Shown here: positions 54,461 through 64,000 of the stretch, one piece after another
Numbering within the stretch: position 1 is the stretch's first letter
How the letters are laid out: each line of letters begins with the position of its first letter
DNA from: an uncultured Chlorobiaceae bacterium
GTDB taxonomy: Bacteria; Bacteroidota; Chlorobiia; Chlorobiales; Chlorobiaceae
Reading direction: 5' to 3'
Assembly: GCA_903939765.1 (NCBI GenBank)
Contig: CAJAIK010000023.1
Coordinates: 1 to 64,000, forward strand
Length of the DNA: 64,000 nt
Position numbers and translations under genes: made by a program
Notes under the pieces: model-generated
Seen by the model: only the letters and a program-made list of their open reading frames with translations
Databases searched by the model: none
Told to the model about the DNA's origin: nothing

Positions 54461-57307
54461 TCATCGTGCGAGCGCAGGCTGGAGGTAGCGACCGGTCAGG
54501 GAGTCCGTGCGGAGTGCAATTTCCTCAGGCGTTCCTTCTGCAACAAGTGAGCCCCCCTTGTCACCCGCCCCCGGTCCAAGGTCGATAACCCAGTCGGCCT
54601 GTAAGATGATATCAGGGTTGTGCTCAATAATCACAAGGGTGTTTTTCTGCTCAAGAAGTTTTTCAAAACAGCAGATAAGCTTTTTGATATCTTCAAAATG
54701 GAGACCGGTTGTCGGTTCGTCAAAAATAAAAAGGGTATGCGCTGTATCGGCATGAGCGATAAAACTTGCCAACTTCAACCGTTGCGCCTCGCCGCCGGAG
54801 AGGGTGCTTGAAGATTGGCCAAGCTTGATGTAGCCAAGCCCGACCTCATCAAGTACCAGAAGTTTTCGGGCAATCGCCCGCTCTTTGCTGAAAAAGGTGA
54901 TGGCCTCCTCGACCGTCAGTGCGAGCACCTCAGCAATGGAGAGCCCGTTGTACTTCACTTCGAGGGTCTCGGCCTTGTAGCGGAGACCATTGCAATCCTC
55001 ACAAATGGCCTCTATGTCAGCAAGAAACTGCATCTCAATGTGGACACTCCCCTCTCCGGCACAGGTTTCACAACGGCCGCCGGGAATGTTGAAGGAGAAA
55101 TACCCCGCCTTGAGCCCCCTTTGCCGCGCATCTTTTGTTTGCGCAAAAAGGGTGCGGATGTCGTCGAATATCTTCAGGTAGGTAACAGGGTTACTGCGAC
55201 TCGATTTTCCAATGGGTGACTGGTCAACATGCTCAACGCGGTCAACAAGCCATGAGCCCGAAATTGAGCGGTGTGTGCCGACCTTCTCCTTCAGGCCAAC
55301 CTTATCCTTCATGATCCCCTTGTTGAGGATATCATTGACCAGGGTGGACTTGCCGGAACCACTCACCCCCGTCACGCAGGTCATGACACCAAGGGGAAAG
55401 CGAACATCAATATTTTTCAGATTGTTCTGCATGGCGCCACAGATCTCAATGCAGGAACTGAAATCCACCGTTCTGCGCACAACCGGCACCGCAATCTCTT
55501 TCATGCCGTTGAGGTACTGGGCAGTCAGGGAGGTACCCGACTCTTTCATTGCCGCCACCGAACCATGAAAAACAACCTCACCGCCGAGACGACCGGCAAA
55601 GGGGCCAAGATCAATCACTTCATCCGCAGCCTCAATGATTTCACGGTCATGCTCAACAACAACAACGGTATTGCCCAGGTCACGCAATTTTCTGAGCAGC
55701 GTAATGAGCCGGGAAGAGTCGCTCTGGTGCAGCCCGATGCTCGGCTCGTCAAGAATATAGATGGCCCCCACCAGCGGAGAGCCAAGGGAGGTCGAAAGAT
55801 TGATGCGCTGAAACTCGCCTCCGCTCAGGGTATGGGTCAGACGGTCGAGGGTGAGGTAGTTCAATCCTACATCGAGCAGATAGCCGAGCCTCTTGATGAT
55901 CTCCTGCAGCACAACTTCGGCCACCTTGCGGTCAAAGGGCGAAATATTGAGATTGCGGAAAAATTCGGAGGCGTCGGCAATGTTCATGCGCGCAACCTCG
56001 CTGATATGGCGGCCCGAAACCCTGACAAGGCGGGCATCGGGATTAAGGCGGCTCCCTTCGCAATCAGGACAGGTCGCATAACCGCGGTAACGGCTCAAAA
56101 AGACCCGGTAGTGCATCTTGTAACCGGCATCCTTCTCTATTTCAGCAAAAAAAGGCCAGATACCCTCATAGCGGCCATCCTGGGTCCCCTTCCAGATAAT
56201 CTCCTTCTGCCCGAAAGAGAGCTTTTCATAGGGCTGATCAGCCGGAATACCAAGAGCATCGGCATGTTCAAGCAGGGCCTGAAGATTCCAGCGATATTTT
56301 TCCGAATTCCAGCAGGCAATGGCGCCCTCTTCAAGCGAAAGCGACTTGTCGGGCACAACGGCATCCTCATCAATGCCCGCAATGCGTCCAAACCCCTGGC
56401 AGGTCGTACAGGCGCCGATAGGAGAGTTGAAGGCAAAAAGCTGGGGAGAGGGCTCCTGATATTCAATGCCGTTCAGTTCGAGCCGGTCGCTGAAGAGGTA
56501 GGTTTTGCCTCCAACAACCTTCAAAACGGCATACCCTCCGGATTCATTGAAACAGCTCTCGGCTGCCTGCGAAACGCGGCTGAAAACCTTTTCATCATCG
56601 CGCGCCACAAAACGATCGACCAGTACAAGAAGCGTTGTGCGCTCGGCATTTGCCATCTCAACCACCCGCTTGCAGGCCGACTCCTGGTTGAGATCCAGAA
56701 TCTCCTCCCCTGCAACCACCCTGAAAAAGCCCTTTTTCAGGAGGTTCGCTATTTCATCCTGTACCGGGCAGGTGTGGTGACCAGCATCCTGATGGGCAGG
56801 GAAAAAAAAACCGGCATAAAATTTCGTGCCTTCCTCAAAAAATCCAGCCTGCAGGCTCACATCATCGGGTGTATGACGCAAAACAAGCTCATTGGTGTCA
56901 CGGGAGTAGATTTTACCGATGCGGGCATAGAGCAGGCGGAGATAGTCATAAATTTCCGACACGGTGCCAACCGTTGAGCGGGGATTTTTCGGGATGGGTT
57001 TCTGCTCAATGGCTATGGCCGGAGCAATTCCTTCAACACTTTCAATATCCGGCCTCGGCATACGCTCAAGGAACTGGCGCACATAGGCTGAAAGGGATTC
57101 AACATAGCGACGATGACCTTCGGCGTAGAGGGTATCGAAAGCGAGGCTCGATTTGCCCGATCCGCTGACTCCGGTCAGCACCACAAACTTGTTGCGGGGA
57201 ATACAAACCGAGATATTTCGGAGATTGTGGGTGTTAATGCCTTTGAGGACGATATCAGGCAGACTCGTTTCAGCAACGGCTGAATTTTTGAGCCTATGAG
57301 TGGTCAT
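54461..57307 (-). CDS. uvrA: Excinuclease ABC subunit A
   Basis: UvrA finds bulky DNA damage in nucleotide excision repair. It is a tandem ABC ATPase with Walker A GVSGSGKSSLAFDTLYAEG and GVSGSGKSTLVNDILNKG, signature LSGGEFQRINLSTSLG and LSGGEAQRLKLASF. Zinc finger 2 is intact (CETCAGEGSVHIEMQF ... CEDCNG), but zinc finger 1 keeps only CTTCQGFG: its first CxxC pair is replaced by RLELNGIEYQEPSPQLF. I start it at ATG 57307 (MTTHRLKN, 948 residues, near the usual length); the frame is open to a GTG at 57403 and an ATG at 57331 is possible. Confidence 0.93.
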   Translation of the reverse strand: MTTHRLKNSAVAETSLPDIVLKGINTHNLRNISVCIPRNKFVVLTGVSGSGKSSLAFDTLYAEGHRRYVESLSAYVRQFLERMPRPDIESVEGIAPAIAIEQKPIPKNPRSTVGTVSEIYDYLRLLYARIGKIYSRDTNELVLRHTPDDVSLQAGFFEEGTKFYAGFFFPAHQDAGHHTCPVQDEIANLLKKGFFRVVAGEEILDLNQESACKRVVEMANAERTTLLVLVDRFVARDDEKVFSRVSQAAESCFNESGGYAVLKVVGGKTYLFSDRLELNGIEYQEPSPQLFAFNSPIGACTTCQGFGRIAGIDEDAVVPDKSLSLEEGAIACWNSEKYRWNLQALLEHADALGIPADQPYEKLSFGQKEIIWKGTQDGRYEGIWPFFAEIEKDAGYKMHYRVFLSRYRGYATCPDCEGSRLNPDARLVRVSGRHISEVARMNIADASEFFRNLNISPFDRKVAEVVLQEIIKRLGYLLDVGLNYLTLDRLTHTLSGGEFQRINLSTSLGSPLVGAIYILDEPSIGLHQSDSSRLITLLRKLRDLGNTVVVVEHDREIIEAADEVIDLGPFAGRLGGEVVFHGSVAAMKESGTSLTAQYLNGMKEIAVPVVRRTVDFSSCIEICGAMQNNLKNIDVRFPLGVMTCVTGVSGSGKSTLVNDILNKGIMKDKVGLKEKVGTHRSISGSWLVDRVEHVDQSPIGKSSRSNPVTYLKIFDDIRTLFAQTKDARQRGLKAGYFSFNIPGGRCETCAGEGSVHIEMQFLADIEAICEDCNGLRYKAETLEVKYNGLSIAEVLALTVEEAITFFSKERAIARKLLVLDEVGLGYIKLGQSSSTLSGGEAQRLKLASFIAHADTAHTLFIFDEPTTGLHFEDIKKLICCFEKLLEQKNTLVIIEHNPDIILQADWVIDLGPGAGDKGGSLVAEGTPEEIALRTDSLTGRYLQPALAR

Positions 57308-57412
57308 GTTTCGAGTGTCATCTGGTTTCATACAAAAAAGTCGAACTGAGCTTGAAGATAAGAAACGAAGCCCGGGAAGCTCAGGGAAAAAACTTACTGG
57401 CACAGAGGTTGC

Positions 57413-57826
57413 TCACCGCTCAATCTCTTTGAGAAGCGTGTGGATGGTGGTCGCATTGAGAAGTCCCTGTATTTTATGCTGCAGGATATTCATGTAACCC
57501 CTGTGATGACATGATGAAAAAATTTCACAGCGATCAGCCTTCACTCCACAGCGCACCAGGTGCGGCTCGCCCTCAATGGCAATCGCAATATCGGCAACGG
57601 TAATCTCTTCAGTCGCTTTACCAAGCCTGTAGCCCCCTTTTACCCCCTGGACAGAGGCGGCAATACCTGCCCTTTTGAGACTCTGCATCGCTTTTGAAAG
57701 GAACTCCTGAGAAAAACCTATCTCATCGGCCATCTCCTTGACCGTAACTACCCTTCCGAGACCCTTGGTTGCCAGATAGGTAACCGCATGGAGCCCATAT
57801 TCAAATTTTCTGGAAACCTGAAGCAT
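57413..57826 (-). CDS. Rrf2 family transcriptional regulator
   Basis: This 137-residue winged-helix protein of the IscR/NsrR family has MLQVSRKFEYGLHAVTYLAT at the start, the helix-turn-helix TVKEMADEIGFSQEFLSKAM with VQGVKGGYRLGK, and a C-terminal cysteine set RCGVKADRCEIFSSC that could hold an iron-sulfur cluster (three Cys as in IscR). It would sense redox, iron-sulfur status or NO. It lies just upstream of uvrA on the same strand; target genes are unknown. Confidence 0.86.
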   Translation of the reverse strand: MLQVSRKFEYGLHAVTYLATKGLGRVVTVKEMADEIGFSQEFLSKAMQSLKRAGIAASVQGVKGGYRLGKATEEITVADIAIAIEGEPHLVRCGVKADRCEIFSSCHHRGYMNILQHKIQGLLNATTIHTLLKEIER

Positions 57827-57955
57827 AGCATCGAATTTTGTTAAATAGGACTATTTTAAGCCTATTGCCAACAAAAACCTAATATCTTTTCTCTTCTCTT
57901 AAAAAACTATATTGCTCATCAAGTCCGGCGTTATCACCTGAATCTGATTTTTATC

Positions 57956-58828
57956 ATGAACAACATTGGAAATGATCAATATTTTTTATGGCAATTCTCC
58001 CCTCAAAACGAGGCAAAAATCCGATGGCAGGAGTTTGGAGAGGATCATGAAGAAAAAACCCCGATTCTTTTTCTTCACGGTTACGGTGGAATGATTGAGC
58101 ACTGGGACCTGAATATCCCGGAATTTGCCGGTGACCATAAAATCTATGCCATGGATTTAATCGGATTCGGAAAATCGCAAAAACCCAATGTACGTTACTC
58201 TCTTGAGCTCTTCGCCTCACAGATTGAAACGTTTCTCCTCATGAAAAAACTTGACTCGGTCATTATTGTCGGCCACTCCATGGGTGCTGCAAGCGCAGTC
58301 TACTTTGCCCACCATCAACCTGAAAAGATAAAGGCACTCGTTCTCGTCAATCCTTCCGGACTTTTTGGAGACACGATGGATGGCATGAGCACTCTTTTTT
58401 TTGGCCTTGTTGCCTCACCGCTCATCGGCGAAATGCTTCTGGCCGCCTTTGCTAATCCGGTTGCCGTGGGTCAGAGCCTCATGCCAACGTACTTTAACCA
58501 GAGCAAGGTTGACGACAAACTGATTAACCAGTTCACCCAGCCGATCCAGGATCAGGGGGCCCAATTCTCTTACCTCTCTCCCTCAAAAAGGCCTCTCGAT
58601 TTCAGGCTCGACCACATCGCAAAACCCTGCAATTACAACGGCCCGGCTTTTCTTGTCTGGGGAGCAGAAGACAGCGCACTGCCGCCACATAAAATCATAC
58701 CTGAATTTCAGCAGCTTCTGCCGCAGGCCGGGGCATATATCCTCCCCAAAGCATCGCACTGCAGCCACCACGATGCGCATGAAGAGTTCAACAAACGGCT
58801 TGCGTGGATACTTGCATTAATTGAGTAA
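57956..58828 (+). CDS. Alpha/beta hydrolase
   Basis: This 290-residue alpha/beta-hydrolase has the oxyanion [16 protein letters not shown] near residue 40, the nucleophile Ser in [17 protein letters not shown] near 108, the acid in [10 protein letters not shown] and a His in [15 protein letters not shown]. Family includes esterases, haloalkane dehalogenases and the BchO-like hydrolases linked to photosynthesis; I cannot choose among them. The gene is divergent from the Rrf2 regulator and convergent with lptD. Confidence 0.82.
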   Translation: MNNIGNDQYFLWQFSPQNEAKIRWQEFGEDHEEKTPILFLHGYGGMIEHWDLNIPEFAGDHKIYAMDLIGFGKSQKPNVRYSLELFASQIETFLLMKKLDSVIIVGHSMGAASAVYFAHHQPEKIKALVLVNPSGLFGDTMDGMSTLFFGLVASPLIGEMLLAAFANPVAVGQSLMPTYFNQSKVDDKLINQFTQPIQDQGAQFSYLSPSKRPLDFRLDHIAKPCNYNGPAFLVWGAEDSALPPHKIIPEFQQLLPQAGAYILPKASHCSHHDAHEEFNKRLAWILALIE

Positions 58829-58849
58829 CCTCCTGATTCCCGGCAGCGC

Positions 58850-61441
58850 TCACATGCTTCCAGCCTGTCTGAGATGAATATCCCTCAACTCAGGTGCCTT
58901 CAGGCCAATTTCGAGAGCATAGCTCCGAAACTGGCCAAAAGGAACCCACTGAACGCTCATCTGCCAGCAATGAAGATTGCGGGTAAACTGAAGCATAGGT
59001 AAAACCAGCTCCCTGTTTTGAAAATCATACCCTGTATTCACGGCCATCTGCCAGTTTTTTGACAGTTCTGTTTTTGCCGCAGCATTGAACAACGTGATGG
59101 TCTCCGGCTCAAGAGGATTGCTCTTGTCGGATTGCAGAAACAGAGAAAACCGAAACTCCCAGGGCAGGCTGTTCTCTACAGTATTGAACTCCGTCATGTC
59201 AAAAAATGACTGAAGGGTATTCATCATAAGTGGCGACCTGACTGACGGCTTGGCCGTACCGGCCTCTTGGTGCCCCTGAATGCTGAAGCTCATGTCAAGA
59301 AATCCCTTGACAAAACGGAGCACGCCATTGCCCTCCTCACGGTTGGAACGGTTAACCCTGGCACCGGTCAAGGGATCATAGCCGTAAAAATCATACATGG
59401 AACCCGCACTGAAAAGCAGGTTCTCTGAAAGAGCATTGCTTGAAGCGGAAAGAGTCAGAGGTGCCAGATGAAAGGAATCTGCCGCCGCATTGTAAGCCGT
59501 CGAAACGGTCAATGCAAGAAGCTGCTTCGACGAATCTCCTTCCGGCGCTCCCTCTTCAAGCAGAGAGGATGAACCCCTGAATTTACCATGAAACAGATTT
59601 TTCAGCGTAATACCAACCGTACTTTGACCTTCGGGAATGCCCGGATTGAGGGTGTTCTGACCTGGCCAGTCATAGACATGGCGGGAATAATCATACCCGC
59701 TGCCTGAAAACGCAGGATTCCAGGTGTATGTAATTGAAGGAATAAAGGTATGACGCAACGCCTTGAGGCCAATAATTTTTTCAAGAAACCCGGTCTCAAG
59801 AATACCATAAACCCTTGTGCTTGCATCAAGGTCAAAAATGGTTGTTGAAAAATTCTCATGACCACCATCCGGATGCAGCGAATGAACAAAAGTCAGACTT
59901 GGATTGACATTAAAATGGCTGAACAGTGTTGATTGCATGCGCAATGGAAACACCAGACTCGTACCGCTGTACGTATCATCATAGCGTCCATTATTGGGCC
60001 GTCTCCCTTGCAGAGTGAACCCCTGCGTAAACAGCGCCTTTGATCCGGGACTAAATTCACGGTAGTACCCCACCTCAGCATTGAGATTTGCGGCATATCC
60101 GGAAGAAGCGACAAAATCATAAGAGGTAAGCTCGGAAACAACAGAGCCGCCGGTAGTTATGGAAAGATCATTTTTCCAGTCATCTCCATAAATGCCGGAA
60201 CGAAAGGGGTAGATGCGGTTCTGATAGAACGATGCGCCGACACTCTGCGAGGCATAATGAGTGCTCAAATCCTCAGACCGATCGTAAAAAAGAGCTAAAA
60301 TGCTCTTCTCGTCATTGAATGTTCTTGCCATAGAGACGCGGGCATTGGATTGCTGTTTCACCATGGTTTCTGAATTGATGGAATTCAGATTGTACCCCTT
60401 CGGATCACCCTGCAACTGAAAATTGACATCAAGGCGAGTTGATGAATCAATAACCTGACTGTGAACAATGTTTGCGCTCCAGTCACTGTAGTGGGGATAG
60501 CGTGAGTATTCACCGGAAATCAAACCGGACAACCTGTTTGGCACAACGTAGCGAAACCGGTCACCGAGGCGCCAGCTCCCATTCAGAGAGATATCTCCCT
60601 CAAAGCGGAGATCCATGTAATCGTTAATGGCCCAGAAATATCCGAGATTCGACAGCGAGTAACCCCTGTCTATGTCATTGGCCAAATTGGGCATGAGAAA
60701 ACCGGACGATCGAGCATCATTGAGCGAGAACGCCATATAGGGAAATGCAAGAAGCGGCATGGCAGGAAGACGCCTGGAAAAAAGTTCCGGACGAACATAC
60801 ATGATCAGCGATGTCGCTGTAACTTTTTTATCCGGAATAACGGTCATCCGGGAGCAGGTGAACCAGTAGTGCGGCTCAGGATTATCGCAGGTCGTCAGAA
60901 TACCATCCTTGATGACCATCTCACCATTTTCAAGCCTCGTAACGTGCTCACCGCTATAAATCATCGTCTGTGTAGAGGAGGAGACTCGGGAAGTCTCGCC
61001 CTTTCCGCTCTTGAAATCATAGGTCATCGATTCTGCGCTGAAACTCCCTTCACGGTCGGTAAAGAGAGCCGGCTCTACTATTTTACCGGAAGAATCAACG
61101 TCACTGAAAGCATGAAGCAGCGAAGTATCAAGATCAATAACAATTTTGGGCGACTTGATGCTGGTGCCCTCATGGTCAAGAGTTGCCTTTCCCCACAACT
61201 CCATGTTCCGTTTGTCAAGATTGTAAATCACCGAATCCCGGGCCGTAAAGAAAATAGTGCTCTTGAGCCCCCCCGTTCCAGAAAGCCCTTCGACCGATGC
61301 CTTCTTTTTCCCGGGAAGCTCCTGACTCCGCCTTCCCGGCATATCGGCCGCATAAAGAGCCTTTTGGGAATGAAGAGGCACGCCCGAAATGAAGAGGCAG
61401 AAAATGGTCAGAAACGATTTTTTTTGCTTGATAAACTTCAA
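58850..61441 (-). CDS. lptD: LPS-assembly protein LptD (OstA)
   Basis: LptD inserts lipopolysaccharide into the outer leaflet of the outer membrane. The 863-residue protein has a signal peptide (FLTIFCLFISGVPLHSQKAL), an N-terminal OstA-type beta-jelly-roll (about 50-200, with STIFFTARDSVIYNLDKRNM and KSPKIVIDLDTSLLHAFSDV) and a large C-terminal barrel with alternating aromatic strands, ending WVPFGQFRSYALEIGLKAPE. This is the Bacteroidetes/Chlorobi LptD type. Its presence supports a Gram-negative LPS envelope. It converges with the hydrolase gene. Confidence 0.88.
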   Translation of the reverse strand: MKFIKQKKSFLTIFCLFISGVPLHSQKALYAADMPGRRSQELPGKKKASVEGLSGTGGLKSTIFFTARDSVIYNLDKRNMELWGKATLDHEGTSIKSPKIVIDLDTSLLHAFSDVDSSGKIVEPALFTDREGSFSAESMTYDFKSGKGETSRVSSSTQTMIYSGEHVTRLENGEMVIKDGILTTCDNPEPHYWFTCSRMTVIPDKKVTATSLIMYVRPELFSRRLPAMPLLAFPYMAFSLNDARSSGFLMPNLANDIDRGYSLSNLGYFWAINDYMDLRFEGDISLNGSWRLGDRFRYVVPNRLSGLISGEYSRYPHYSDWSANIVHSQVIDSSTRLDVNFQLQGDPKGYNLNSINSETMVKQQSNARVSMARTFNDEKSILALFYDRSEDLSTHYASQSVGASFYQNRIYPFRSGIYGDDWKNDLSITTGGSVVSELTSYDFVASSGYAANLNAEVGYYREFSPGSKALFTQGFTLQGRRPNNGRYDDTYSGTSLVFPLRMQSTLFSHFNVNPSLTFVHSLHPDGGHENFSTTIFDLDASTRVYGILETGFLEKIIGLKALRHTFIPSITYTWNPAFSGSGYDYSRHVYDWPGQNTLNPGIPEGQSTVGITLKNLFHGKFRGSSSLLEEGAPEGDSSKQLLALTVSTAYNAAADSFHLAPLTLSASSNALSENLLFSAGSMYDFYGYDPLTGARVNRSNREEGNGVLRFVKGFLDMSFSIQGHQEAGTAKPSVRSPLMMNTLQSFFDMTEFNTVENSLPWEFRFSLFLQSDKSNPLEPETITLFNAAAKTELSKNWQMAVNTGYDFQNRELVLPMLQFTRNLHCWQMSVQWVPFGQFRSYALEIGLKAPELRDIHLRQAGSM

Positions 61442-61595
61442 TGCAGTAATGCTCCGCTACAGTATTATGATATTCTCTTGTAAAAGTTTAAATATATTAA
61501 TTTTATTTATCGTGTTGCCGGTTTTTTCTGTATAAGCTCTTTGCTGCAGGCAGGGTAATCACCTTGCCGGGAATTCTTTAACTTTTTTTCATTCC

Positions 61596-62804
61596 ATGGT
61601 GCCCTCTGATTATTCCGCGCCCGACTCCGCCGGTCATTTCGGCTGTTTCGGCGGCAAGTTTATCCCTGAAACGCTTGTAAAAAATGCCGCCGATCTTGAA
61701 TCGGAATACCTCAAGGCAAAAAACGACCCGACATTTCAGGCAACTCTTGACCATCTCCTGCGTGATTATGTAGGCCGCCCAACGCCACTCTATCATGCAG
61801 AACGCCTCAGCAGAACACTGCAGGGTGCTCAGATTTACCTCAAACGTGAGGATCTCTGCCATACCGGAGCCCATAAAATCAACAATGCGCTTGGCCAGGT
61901 GCTGCTTGCCCGCCGCATGGGCAAAAAAAGGGTGATTGCCGAAACCGGCGCCGGACAGCATGGAGTCGCCACGGCCACGGTCTGCGCCCTCTTCAACCTT
62001 GAATGCGTCGTCTATATGGGTGAGGAAGACATCCGGCGGCAGGCACCCAACGTCGCAAGAATGAAATTGCTCGGTGCGGAGGTGCGACCGGTTGGGAGCG
62101 GCTCAAAAACTCTGAAAGATGCAACAAGCGAAGCAATCCGCGACTGGATGAACAATCCGGAAGAGACCTTTTACATTATCGGTTCAGTAGTCGGCATGCA
62201 CCCCTACCCGATGATCGTGCGCGATTTCCAGGCAGTCATAGGGCAGGAGACCCGCTCACAAATCATTGCGCAGGCAGGAAAACTGCCCGACGTCATCACC
62301 GCATGTGTTGGCGGCGGCAGCAATGCCGTTGGTATGTTTTATGAATTTCTGAAAGATGCCAGAGAGATTGAACTGGTTGGCGTAGAAGCTGCCGGAGAGG
62401 GACTCGACAAGCGACACGCCGCCTCCCTCACACTCGGAACACCCGGAGTACTGCACGGTGCCATGACAAAACTGCTGCAGAATGAAGACGGACAGGTTCA
62501 AGAGGCGCACTCCATCTCCGCGGGTCTTGACTATCCCGGTGTCGGCCCTGAACATTGCTACTTTCAGGAACTCGGTTTGGTGAGCTACACCTCCACCACC
62601 GACAGTGAGGCACTTGCCGCGCTTGAAACACTGGCAAAAACCGAAGGCATCATCTGTGCGCTTGAATCGGCCCATGCCATGAACTACGCCATCACAAGGG
62701 CCCCCTCCATGCCAAAAGAGGCCATCATCGTGGTCAATCTTTCGGGACGGGGCGACAAGGATATGGAGACTATCATACAACGGCTATATCCTGAAACACG
62801 TTAG
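61596..62804 (+). CDS. trpB: Tryptophan synthase beta subunit
   Basis: TrpB joins indole and serine to tryptophan with pyridoxal phosphate. The 402-residue protein has the PLP lysine in [20 protein letters not shown] near residue 94, [20 protein letters not shown], the PLP-phosphate loop [17 protein letters not shown], and [17 protein letters not shown], the C-terminal signature of the TrpB1 type. Its partner gene trpA lies 14 kb away at 46419 on the opposite strand. It appears to be monocistronic. Confidence 0.97.
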   Translation: MVPSDYSAPDSAGHFGCFGGKFIPETLVKNAADLESEYLKAKNDPTFQATLDHLLRDYVGRPTPLYHAERLSRTLQGAQIYLKREDLCHTGAHKINNALGQVLLARRMGKKRVIAETGAGQHGVATATVCALFNLECVVYMGEEDIRRQAPNVARMKLLGAEVRPVGSGSKTLKDATSEAIRDWMNNPEETFYIIGSVVGMHPYPMIVRDFQAVIGQETRSQIIAQAGKLPDVITACVGGGSNAVGMFYEFLKDAREIELVGVEAAGEGLDKRHAASLTLGTPGVLHGAMTKLLQNEDGQVQEAHSISAGLDYPGVGPEHCYFQELGLVSYTSTTDSEALAALETLAKTEGIICALESAHAMNYAITRAPSMPKEAIIVVNLSGRGDKDMETIIQRLYPETR

Positions 62805-62910
62805 AGGCGTCTTGTTACAAACCAGTTACAAAACAAGAAGCAAAAAAGCAGGGTGGATAACCGCTTCCACTCTGCCCTTGATACACCTTCCGGCCACTCC
62901 CCCTTTACCA

Positions 62911-63258
62911 TTATCTTTTACTTGACTCTTTTTTGAAGGTATCGAGGAGTTTGTTGAGTTCGTGGAGTTGTCTGTTCATGTCGATTGAGGCCGTTTGGAG
63001 CTGCTGGATTATTTCGGTGCAGTCGGTAAGAATGAGGGTGAGGGCCGGGTCGGGCGGTCGCAGCTTCGGCGGTGAAGAGCGGAGGCGGCAAAAATGACGC
63101 GCCTTATTCACGCAAATGTTACACCGTGCGCTGAATTTATAATTATTAATTTGTATATTCTGTAGTAATTCCAATCCACTCAGGAGTTGTTTATTCCATA
63201 AACAGTCAGTACAACAGTCTTTGATAAAGTAGTATATGTTGAGTACAAAGCCATGCAA
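62911..63258 (-). CDS. Short coiled-coil protein, possibly a gene fragment
   Basis: The last ~45 residues (LTLILTDCTEIIQQLQTASI, then DMNRQLHELNKLLDTFKKES) form a regular coiled coil, but the N-terminal ~65 residues (YYFIKDCCTDCLWNKQLL) look non-native. No family is recognised and no ribosome binding site is clear. The coiled coil may be the tail of a decayed larger gene, or a real small protein starting within the frame. Confidence 0.35.
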   Translation of the reverse strand: MHGFVLNIYYFIKDCCTDCLWNKQLLSGLELLQNIQINNYKFSARCNICVNKARHFCRLRSSPPKLRPPDPALTLILTDCTEIIQQLQTASIDMNRQLHELNKLLDTFKKESSKR

Positions 63259-63323
63259 ATGGCTCTGTACAAGTAAGGCTCGGCGGGGTGGTCTCGCTGA
63301 ACGTAGCTATAACGGAGAATGAG

Positions 63324-63944
63324 ATGAAAAGGAAATTATTGGCGGGGTTAGCAATAGTGTTGGTGTTATTGGGTACTACCAGTTCGTCAGCCGGGGCTTC
63401 GACTTTCATAACAACCCTCCCGGATAATCTTGGAACTTCAGGGTCTGGTCTTGATGGAGGCAGGCTGGACTATTCTATCACCTCTCCAGGCACATCTTTA
63501 CCTGGAGCGGCTAATCTCACATTCGATTTGTTGGGTTACAATACGGTTGATGGAAACAATGCATGGGCCGATACTTTCACCCTTACTATAAATGGTGCCA
63601 CGCTGTTTTCAGGAGGTTTCGATATGGGCGGGGGTGGAATCGCCTTCATTAACAGTATTGACCCAGGGGTCACTATTCTGTCCACCTCTACACCGGGCCT
63701 GTGGCAGGGAGGGTTGACGAAATTCAGCGTGAACCATACACTTCTTGCCGGGACAAATACATATTCGTTTGATTATGGTCAGATGCAGGGAATTGCAGAT
63801 GAAGGATGGGGACTTCGCTCGGCAGTAATTTCGTCAGATATTACGACCTCGCCCAGCCCCGAGCCAGCCACTATGATGCTCTTGGGCACTGGCTTTGCCG
63901 CTCTGGCGGGGATGCGCTGGCTGAAAAAAATGCAGTTAGCATAA
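63324..63944 (+). CDS. PEP-CTERM sorting-signal protein
   Basis: This exported protein has a signal peptide (MKRKLLAGLAIVLVLLGTTS), a mature part of beta-rich, Gly/Ser/Thr-rich sequence (GNNAWADTFTLTINGATLFS, WQGGLTKFSVNHTLLAGT) and a C-terminal PEP-CTERM signal: SPEPATMMLLGTGFAALAGM, then RWLKKMQLA (PEP, hydrophobic helix, basic end). Exosortase and associated extracellular-polymer genes would process it; none is in this window. I start it at ATG 63324 because of GGAG eight bases upstream and the basic signal-peptide start; the frame is open 12 codons further. Confidence 0.9.
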   Translation: MKRKLLAGLAIVLVLLGTTSSSAGASTFITTLPDNLGTSGSGLDGGRLDYSITSPGTSLPGAANLTFDLLGYNTVDGNNAWADTFTLTINGATLFSGGFDMGGGGIAFINSIDPGVTILSTSTPGLWQGGLTKFSVNHTLLAGTNTYSFDYGQMQGIADEGWGLRSAVISSDITTSPSPEPATMMLLGTGFAALAGMRWLKKMQLA

Positions 63945-64000
63945 GTAAAAACAGACGAGCAAGCGCATGGAGAGGGACGGCCGAAACCTATTTTTCTGAA

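Noticed and set aside
55271-56977. Long (568-codon) plus-strand open frame inside uvrA
   Set aside because: It is antisense to well-conserved uvrA, lacks a ribosome binding site and shows no recognisable domain; the third-base bias of uvrA explains the openness.

Overview
The window looks like chromosomal DNA of a green sulfur bacterium (Chlorobiaceae, Chlorobium/Pelodictyon-like). This is inferred from a 75-residue protein resembling the CsmB/CsmF chlorosome-envelope family at 4367, an AcnB-type aconitase (as used in a reductive TCA cycle), a BshA-type bacillithiol glycosyltransferase, an LptD outer-membrane assembly protein (Gram-negative envelope), a CIRCE-controlled groESL operon and a PEP-CTERM exported protein. 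No rRNA, CRISPR array, intact insertion sequence or prophage was seen. The species cannot be fixed from the sequence alone.

Layout. 1-152 holds nothing I can support. 153-2678 (minus) is a restriction-modification-like pair: a DNA methyltransferase and a frameshifted nuclease/HEAT-repeat gene. 3195-3875 is an exported FISUMP-domain protein with paired hairpins downstream. 4367-9388 has the chlorosome-like gene, a large hybrid sensor kinase coupled to a pentapeptide-repeat membrane protein, and a PlcC/S1-P1-like secreted protein. 9501-24566 is a housekeeping block: nadA, a second GroES-like protein, mreC-mreD-mrdA, a GlcD-like oxidase, smpB, tyrS, pdaD, a DedA protein, nadB/nadE, an EnvC-like peptidoglycan hydrolase factor and murA. 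24644-26011 carries four tRNA genes (Ile2-CAU, Glu-CUC, Arg-ACG, Gln-CUG) around an AEC transporter. 26196-34122 has a small Ala/Pro lipoprotein, acnB, queA-hisD, mreB and bshA.

34305-40397 (minus) is the most unusual region: five exported proteins in the order TPR - DUF1566-like - DUF1566-like - TPR - DUF1566-like. The two large TPR proteins each have 17 units of 42 residues, and ATGA start/stop overlaps couple TPR genes to DUF1566-like genes. I regard it as the best candidate for an undescribed system, probably an exported repeat scaffold with small lectin-fold-like partners.

40784-48657 holds a cation efflux transporter, PsiE, a thioesterase, an SDR reductase, an SRPBCC protein, a glycosyltransferase, trpA, a CPBP protease and queC. 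48989-50611 is a small accessory patch: two small proteins flanking a large inverted repeat, a broken small ORF and a ParE/Phd-type toxin-antitoxin pair. 50857-62804 has a DUF900 hydrolase lipoprotein, groEL/groES with CIRCE, uvrA (zinc finger 1 incomplete), an Rrf2 regulator, an alpha/beta hydrolase, lptD and trpB. The window ends with a short coiled-coil fragment and a PEP-CTERM protein; 63945-64000 shows nothing.

The genes together cover cell-shape and envelope synthesis (mreBCD, mrdA, murA, EnvC-like, lptD), NAD synthesis (nadA, nadB, nadE), queuosine (queA, queC), tryptophan (trpA and trpB, 14 kb apart) and protein folding.
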